DNA of 8,492 nt from Bacillota bacterium. GTDB lineage: Bacteria; Bacillota; Bacilli; Tumebacillales; Effusibacillaceae. This document shows positions 5,377 to 8,492 of this stretch, one piece after another. The position numbers and the translations under genes were made by a program. The DNA lies in contig JAGVBM010000093.1 in the NCBI GenBank assembly GCA_020059765.1, positions 1 to 8,492 of the forward strand. The letters run 5' to 3'. Positions within the stretch are counted from its first letter, which is position 1, and each line of letters starts with the position of its first letter. Below the pieces are notes generated by a model. It ran no database searches. It had not been told where the DNA came from and saw only the letters and a program-made list of their open reading frames with translations.

Positions 5377-6852
5377 TCACCTATTTGCGACCGGCAGCAG
5401 GATTTCGGCAGTCGTTCCCTGACCCGATTGGCTTTTGAACGTCAGGGTACCGTGATGGGATTCAACAATCCTGAAACTGACCATTAATCCTAATCCGGTC
5501 CCTTTTTCTTTTGTGGTAAAGAAAGGTTCCCCAAGTTTAGCCAAAACCTCTTCCGGTATCCCCACGCCCTCATCCACGAATCGGACAAGGATATGATCGG
5601 GATCGGGCTGCTGTGCTTGAATCAACAATTTTCCCCCGTTTGGCATCGCTTCAAATGCATTTTTAATCAAGTTGATGAAGACCTGTTTAAGCTGATTTTC
5701 GTCACAGTTGATAATCGTCAGATCGGGATCCAACTCCGTCACGACACGGATGCTGTTCATCGACGCATGAACGGTTAACAGCTTCACAATGCTTTCCAGC
5801 ATGTACGACACCCGTTTTTCTGCAAATTTCACAACCTGCGGTTTGGCGAGCATCAGATACTCGTTCATGATAAACTCAATCCGGTCAAGTTCGGAAAGAA
5901 TTAAGGGAAAATACTCGGTCGCGTCGTACAGATTGTTTTTGCCGCCGAGCATGCGCACGATCCGTTTCAGTGCGGTTAACGGGTTGCGGATTTCGTGGGC
6001 CACACCTGCCGCCAATTGGCTGACAATCGTCAAACGTTCCGAGTTTCGCAACAATTCTTCGCTCATTTTTCGTTCGGTAATATCGGAGCGAATCGACACG
6101 TATTGATAAGGCTTCCCCTGCTCGTTCAAAAACGGGACGATGATCGTATCCACCCAGTAATAGGCCCCATCCTTCGCCCGGTTTTGGATTTCGCCTTTCC
6201 ATACTTTGCCCTGCCCGATGGTTTTCCATAGATCCCTGAAAAACTCTTTCGAATGCTGACCCGAATTGATGATGCGATGATCCTGCCCAATCAGTTCTTC
6301 CCGGCTGTATTTGGAAATCATGCAAAATCTGTCGTTCACGTATTGAATCGTTCCCTGGCGGTCCGTAATCGCGACAATCGAGGATTCTTCAATCGCGTAC
6401 TTCAGGTCCGCCAATTGTTTCATGGTCATTTTCAGGTCTTCTTCCGCCTGCTTGCGCTTGGTAATGTCCGATCGGATGGAAACGTATTGATACGGCTTCC
6501 CCTCATCGTCGAGAAATGGAACAATCGTCGTATCCACCCAATAGAATGTGCCGTCTTTTGCCTGGTTCCGGATTTCCCCACGCCAAATTTCGCCTTTGCT
6601 GATCGTTTTCCACATCATCTTGAAAAAATCGGGTGGATGATACCCGGAATTGATGATTCGGTGGTCTTGCCCTAACAATTCTTCAGTCGTGTATTGGGAA
6701 ATCTCGCAGAACTTCTCGTTGACGAATTTGATGATCCCTCTCCTGTCCGTAATCGCCACAATCGAGGAAGCATCCAGCGCAAATTTGAGATCGGCCAATT
6801 CTTTGAGCGTATGTTTCAATTCTTCTTCAGCCCACCCTGTAATATTAAGCAT
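5377..6852 (-). CDS. Soluble sensor histidine kinase with two PAS domains
   Basis: A 491-residue kinase with no membrane segment, so cytosolic. Order: short N-terminal helix, PAS-PAC 1 (about 21-134), PAS-PAC 2 (about 149-262), HisKA phosphoacceptor domain with His286 in AAGVAHEIRNPL, then the HATPase domain with N-box NLIKNAFEAM (394-403), G1 DEGVGIP (427-433), F-box PFFTTKEKG and G2 GTGLGL (451-456). All catalytic residues are present. ATG at 6850-6852 has a strong AAGGAGGG site. Its build resembles the sporulation kinases (KinA/KinE type) that start the Spo0F/Spo0A phosphorelay, and NtrB/AtoS-type sensors; no response regulator is adjacent, which fits an orphan kinase feeding a distant partner. 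That role is inferred. The PAS ligand is unknown. Confidence 0.94.
   Translation of the reverse strand: MLNITGWAEEELKHTLKELADLKFALDASSIVAITDRRGIIKFVNEKFCEISQYTTEELLGQDHRIINSGYHPPDFFKMMWKTISKGEIWRGEIRNQAKDGTFYWVDTTIVPFLDDEGKPYQYVSIRSDITKRKQAEEDLKMTMKQLADLKYAIEESSIVAITDRQGTIQYVNDRFCMISKYSREELIGQDHRIINSGQHSKEFFRDLWKTIGQGKVWKGEIQNRAKDGAYYWVDTIIVPFLNEQGKPYQYVSIRSDITERKMSEELLRNSERLTIVSQLAAGVAHEIRNPLTALKRIVRMLGGKNNLYDATEYFPLILSELDRIEFIMNEYLMLAKPQVVKFAEKRVSYMLESIVKLLTVHASMNSIRVVTELDPDLTIINCDENQLKQVFINLIKNAFEAMPNGGKLLIQAQQPDPDHILVRFVDEGVGIPEEVLAKLGEPFFTTKEKGTGLGLMVSFRIVESHHGTLTFKSQSGQGTTAEILLPVANR
6064..6831 (-). repeat. Tandem duplication of the PAS-PAC module within the kinase
   Basis: Residues 8-135 (DNA 6448-6831) and 136-263 (DNA 6064-6447) align without a gap at an offset of exactly 128 residues (384 bases). 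Shared blocks include SSIVAITDR, GQDHRIINSG, KDG-YWVDT-IVPFL and GKPYQYVSIRSDIT. The identity points to a relatively recent internal duplication, or to strong parallel constraint on both sensors. Confidence 0.85.
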
Positions 6853-6915
6853 GGCACCCTCCTTTCCTGTATCGGGCGGAGGAAATTACAGACACCTTTG
6901 CCTTCTGTCATCTTC

Positions 6916-6944
6916 AGTATAGAGGTTTAGGTCACAAAAAGGAA
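6916..6944 (-). promoter_or_regulatory. Candidate promoter for the histidine kinase
   Basis: On the minus strand TATACT (6916-6921) is a five-of-six -10 match. The hexamer 17 bases upstream, TTCCTT (6939-6944), is a weak -35. It would give a leader of about 55-60 bases before the kinase ATG. It lies in the 148-base divergent region; no convincing boxes could be chosen for the opposite gene at 7001, which must start its transcript in the same region. Confidence 0.3.
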
Positions 6945-7000
6945 TTATGAATTTGTAACTTTTTCCTGTTTCCCTCTGTCTATTGAATGGAGGTGTTGCG

Positions 7001-7888
7001 ATGAAACCCAGTCGCGTATTGACGCTCGCAGTTTGCTTGTCGTTCTGGCTGTCCGGCACTGCCGGTGCGGCCCAACCGGCTGACAAAATCCCCTTCCCGC
7101 CGGTTCCGTCGGAACTGCAAACGGATGCTGCCTGGATCTACTGGAATTCCCACTACAGTTTGGATGCCGCCGTAACTCTTTGGCGAAGCGGGATTTGGAA
7201 CCCGATACCCGGTCACCATCCGGATGAACCGATCCCTCAGAGCGAATTTGTCAATTTGCTTCTGAAAGTAACGGGGCAAGAAATTCCTCTGCGAGAAGAT
7301 GTGCAGACGATCCCGACGGAACCGGTCACCCGCGGGCAAGCCGCCAAACGTGTGGAGGAATTGACGAGCTTCAACACTGGCATCGCCAACAGCAAGCCGT
7401 CTTTTTCCGATTACGACGAACAAAGTCCGTTCGCATCGTCCATGAGCTATGTCTACCATACGGGGATCATGCTCGGCAATGGCGAGCAATTTCTGCCGAA
7501 CGAACCGTTGACCCGGGGACAAGCAGCTTTGGTGCTGAGTCGCGTCCTGATGCGCATGCCGCAAATGTCGCGTCCTTCCTCCTTTGAACATATGAATTCT
7601 CCGTTGCCGGAACCTGCGAAGGCCATGGCTGAGAAGAACAAAAGCACGTTCGGTCTGTACTCTGTGACTGACGGACAAGTGCGCTATCTCATGGTCGCCG
7701 CCGGAGAGCAGCCGTCTGCCGGCTATTCCGTGACCATTGACAGCATCCGCGAGACGCAAAACGCCTTGTATGTGCAGGCTCGTTTGAATTCACCCGAACC
7801 CGGGGAACCGGTGGCGCAAGTGATCACCTATCCCTATCAAATCGTGAAACTTACGAATACCACCAAACCCGTATATTTGTTGCCTTGA
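7001..7888 (+). CDS. Secreted SLH-domain protein with C-terminal PrcB-like domain
   Basis: A 295-residue protein. The signal peptide (1 to about 24) has a basic start, a hydrophobic core and an AGAA-type cleavage site. Residues 44-122 look like a degenerate SLH region ending in TEPVTRGQAAKRVEEL. Residues 135-183 form a clear SLH repeat (FSDYDEQSPFASSMSYVY, GIMLGNG, FLPNEPLTRGQAALVLSRVL). SLH repeats anchor proteins to pyruvylated wall polymers. The C-terminus (about 218-283: YLMVAAGEQPSAGYSV, then YPYQIVKL) matches the PrcB C-terminal family, first known from a spirochete protease complex. ATG 7001-7003 follows GGAGGTG; an in-frame ATG at 6983 lacks such a site. It is divergent from the kinase and converges on the lamin-tail gene. 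Exact function is unknown; a surface or protease-associated role is inferred. SLH call firm, PrcB call good. Confidence 0.9.
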   Translation: MKPSRVLTLAVCLSFWLSGTAGAAQPADKIPFPPVPSELQTDAAWIYWNSHYSLDAAVTLWRSGIWNPIPGHHPDEPIPQSEFVNLLLKVTGQEIPLREDVQTIPTEPVTRGQAAKRVEELTSFNTGIANSKPSFSDYDEQSPFASSMSYVYHTGIMLGNGEQFLPNEPLTRGQAALVLSRVLMRMPQMSRPSSFEHMNSPLPEPAKAMAEKNKSTFGLYSVTDGQVRYLMVAAGEQPSAGYSVTIDSIRETQNALYVQARLNSPEPGEPVAQVITYPYQIVKLTNTTKPVYLLP

Positions 7889-7938
7889 TTATGTCTTCAC
7901 TTTATGTCTTTACATTGTGCACGCAGTACAAAAGAAAG

Positions 7939-7975
7939 CTGTTGAGACGAATCCGAATCCGTCTCAACAGTTTTT
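7939..7975. terminator. Strong bidirectional terminator between convergent genes
   Basis: CTGTTGAGACG (7939-7949) and CGTCTCAACAG (7960-7970) make a perfect 11-bp stem with a ten-base loop. On the plus strand it is followed by TTTTTC and ends the SLH gene. On the minus strand it is followed by CTTTCTTTTG (7929-7938) and would end the lamin-tail gene, whose stop lies 20 bases before the stem. Confidence 0.92.
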
Positions 7976-7990
7976 CAATTCCCGACAGAA

Positions 7991-8491
7991 TCAGTTCATG
8001 GGACTCGGAGTCCCTGTACTCCAGTCATTGCTGCTGTCCGTGTCCACAGACGGATCCGGCCGGAAAATGCTTTTGCCTGTTGCGGCCGTAATGCTCCAGC
8101 CGGTTACATAGTTCTCATAGGCGACAAAATCCAATTCTTTTCCCGTATTGTCTTTCAGCCGAACCTGATCGCCCGTGTTCGCCAAGGACAAAGTCATGCC
8201 GGAAACCGTCGGGGAAAATCCGAACAGATTGTTGAATCCCGTTGCATTCCGAGCCACGGTGATAAACTGTCCCACTGGAATGGAGGTGCCTGCAGGCAGT
8301 GTAAATGTCCCTGCGTTGTCAGACAAGGTATACCCGCTTGCATCCACAACAGAGGCAGACGGATTGTAGATTTCGACAAATTCTTCGACCGTATCGTCAC
8401 CGGTTGTATCGTAATAGACTTCCGAGATTTTGAGAGTCGTTGAACTGCTGCCTCCGCTGGCCGGATCGCTGATCGACGTGCCGTCGGAATA
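7991..8491 (-). CDS. Lamin-tail-domain (LTD) protein, C-terminal part (runs off right edge)
   Basis: The last 166 residues of a protein whose N-terminus lies outside the window; the frame is open to the right edge. After a Gly/Ser-rich linker (SGGSSSTT, about 12-19) a bacterial lamin-tail domain follows: LKISEVYYD, EEFVEIYNPS, a GYTLSD strand, FTLPAGTSIPVGQFITVARN, MTLSLANTGDQVRLKDNTGKELDFVAYEN and a C-terminal WS-TGTPSPMN. LTDs are Ig-like beta domains often placed at the end of secreted nucleases, phosphoesterases and other surface enzymes in bacteria. The linker suggests such a catalytic region upstream, which cannot be seen here. A GTG at 8345-8347 could be mistaken for a start, but it lies inside the domain. 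The stop is 20 bases from the shared terminator stem. Confidence 0.87.
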   Translation of the reverse strand, partial: YSDGTSISDPASGGSSSTTLKISEVYYDTTGDDTVEEFVEIYNPSASVVDASGYTLSDNAGTFTLPAGTSIPVGQFITVARNATGFNNLFGFSPTVSGMTLSLANTGDQVRLKDNTGKELDFVAYENYVTGWSITAATGKSIFRPDPSVDTDSSNDWSTGTPSPMN

Positions 8492-8492
8492 A

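Noticed and set aside
5368..5382. ATCTGGAATTCACC near the kinase stop as a third copy of the palindromic repeat.
   Set aside because: It needs a gap and a mismatch to align, loses the palindrome, and overlaps coding sequence.
6980..7759. A 259-codon open frame on the minus strand opposite the SLH gene.
   Set aside because: The plus-strand product has a signal peptide, SLH motifs and a good ribosome site; the antisense product is rich in Arg and His with no recognisable motif.
7889..7910. Short direct repeat TTATGTCTT (7889-7897 and 7902-7910) after the SLH gene.
   Set aside because: Nine A/T-rich bases repeated once in an intergenic gap are easily chance, and no element boundary or function is attached to them.
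1..8492. CRISPR array, insertion sequence, tRNA or rRNA.
   Set aside because: No regularly spaced repeats, transposase-like frames, terminal inverted repeats or cloverleaf-like sequences were seen on either strand.

Overview
The window looks like chromosomal DNA of a Gram-positive, probably endospore-forming Bacillales bacterium. I infer this from purine-rich Shine-Dalgarno sites (AGGAGG type) before nearly every gene, from the gene order yqeG-yqeH-...-aroE-yhbY-nadD-yqeK-rsfS typical of Bacillus and relatives, from a soluble PAS-type sporulation-kinase-like histidine kinase, and from an S-layer-homology secreted protein. By eye the base composition is balanced (roughly half G+C), which would fit lineages such as Alicyclobacillaceae or Paenibacillaceae. 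The genus cannot be fixed from this sequence alone.

Layout. Positions 1-260 (minus) hold the start of an exported glycerophosphodiester phosphodiesterase running off the left edge. Next comes a terminator (302-340) closing a minus-strand cluster that reads right to left: yqeG (5210-4695), yqeH (4689-3574), an unrecognised 73-codon gene (3462-3241), a terminator (3203-3234), a candidate promoter, then aroE (3160-2318), yhbY (2297-1998), nadD (1977-1363), yqeK (1385-795) and rsfS (744-397). Upstream of yqeG, and separated from it by an unusual terminator hairpin (5282-5327), is a two-PAS histidine kinase (6852-5377, minus). A divergent intergenic region of 148 bases separates it from a secreted SLH/PrcB-domain protein on the plus strand (7001-7888). 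That gene converges, through a strong bidirectional terminator (7939-7975), on the C-terminal part of a lamin-tail-domain protein (8491-7991, minus) that runs off the right edge.

How the genes fit together. The minus-strand cluster is core housekeeping. YqeH (30S assembly GTPase), YhbY/YqeI (CRM-domain pre-ribosome factor) and RsfS (50S silencing factor) act on ribosomes. AroE makes shikimate, NadD makes the NAD precursor deamido-NAD, YqeK removes Ap4A, and YqeG is a HAD-type phosphatase. The right third is more accessory: a cytosolic sensor kinase with no response regulator beside it in the window, and two cell-surface or secreted proteins.

No insertion sequence, CRISPR array, tRNA, rRNA or phage gene was seen. 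The most unusual items are the small orphan gene with its own terminator, which splits the conserved operon; the hairpin made from a directly repeated palindrome closed by a UUCG tetraloop; the internal duplication of the kinase's PAS module; and the SLH plus PrcB-like architecture. I did not find convincing evidence for a wholly new system.
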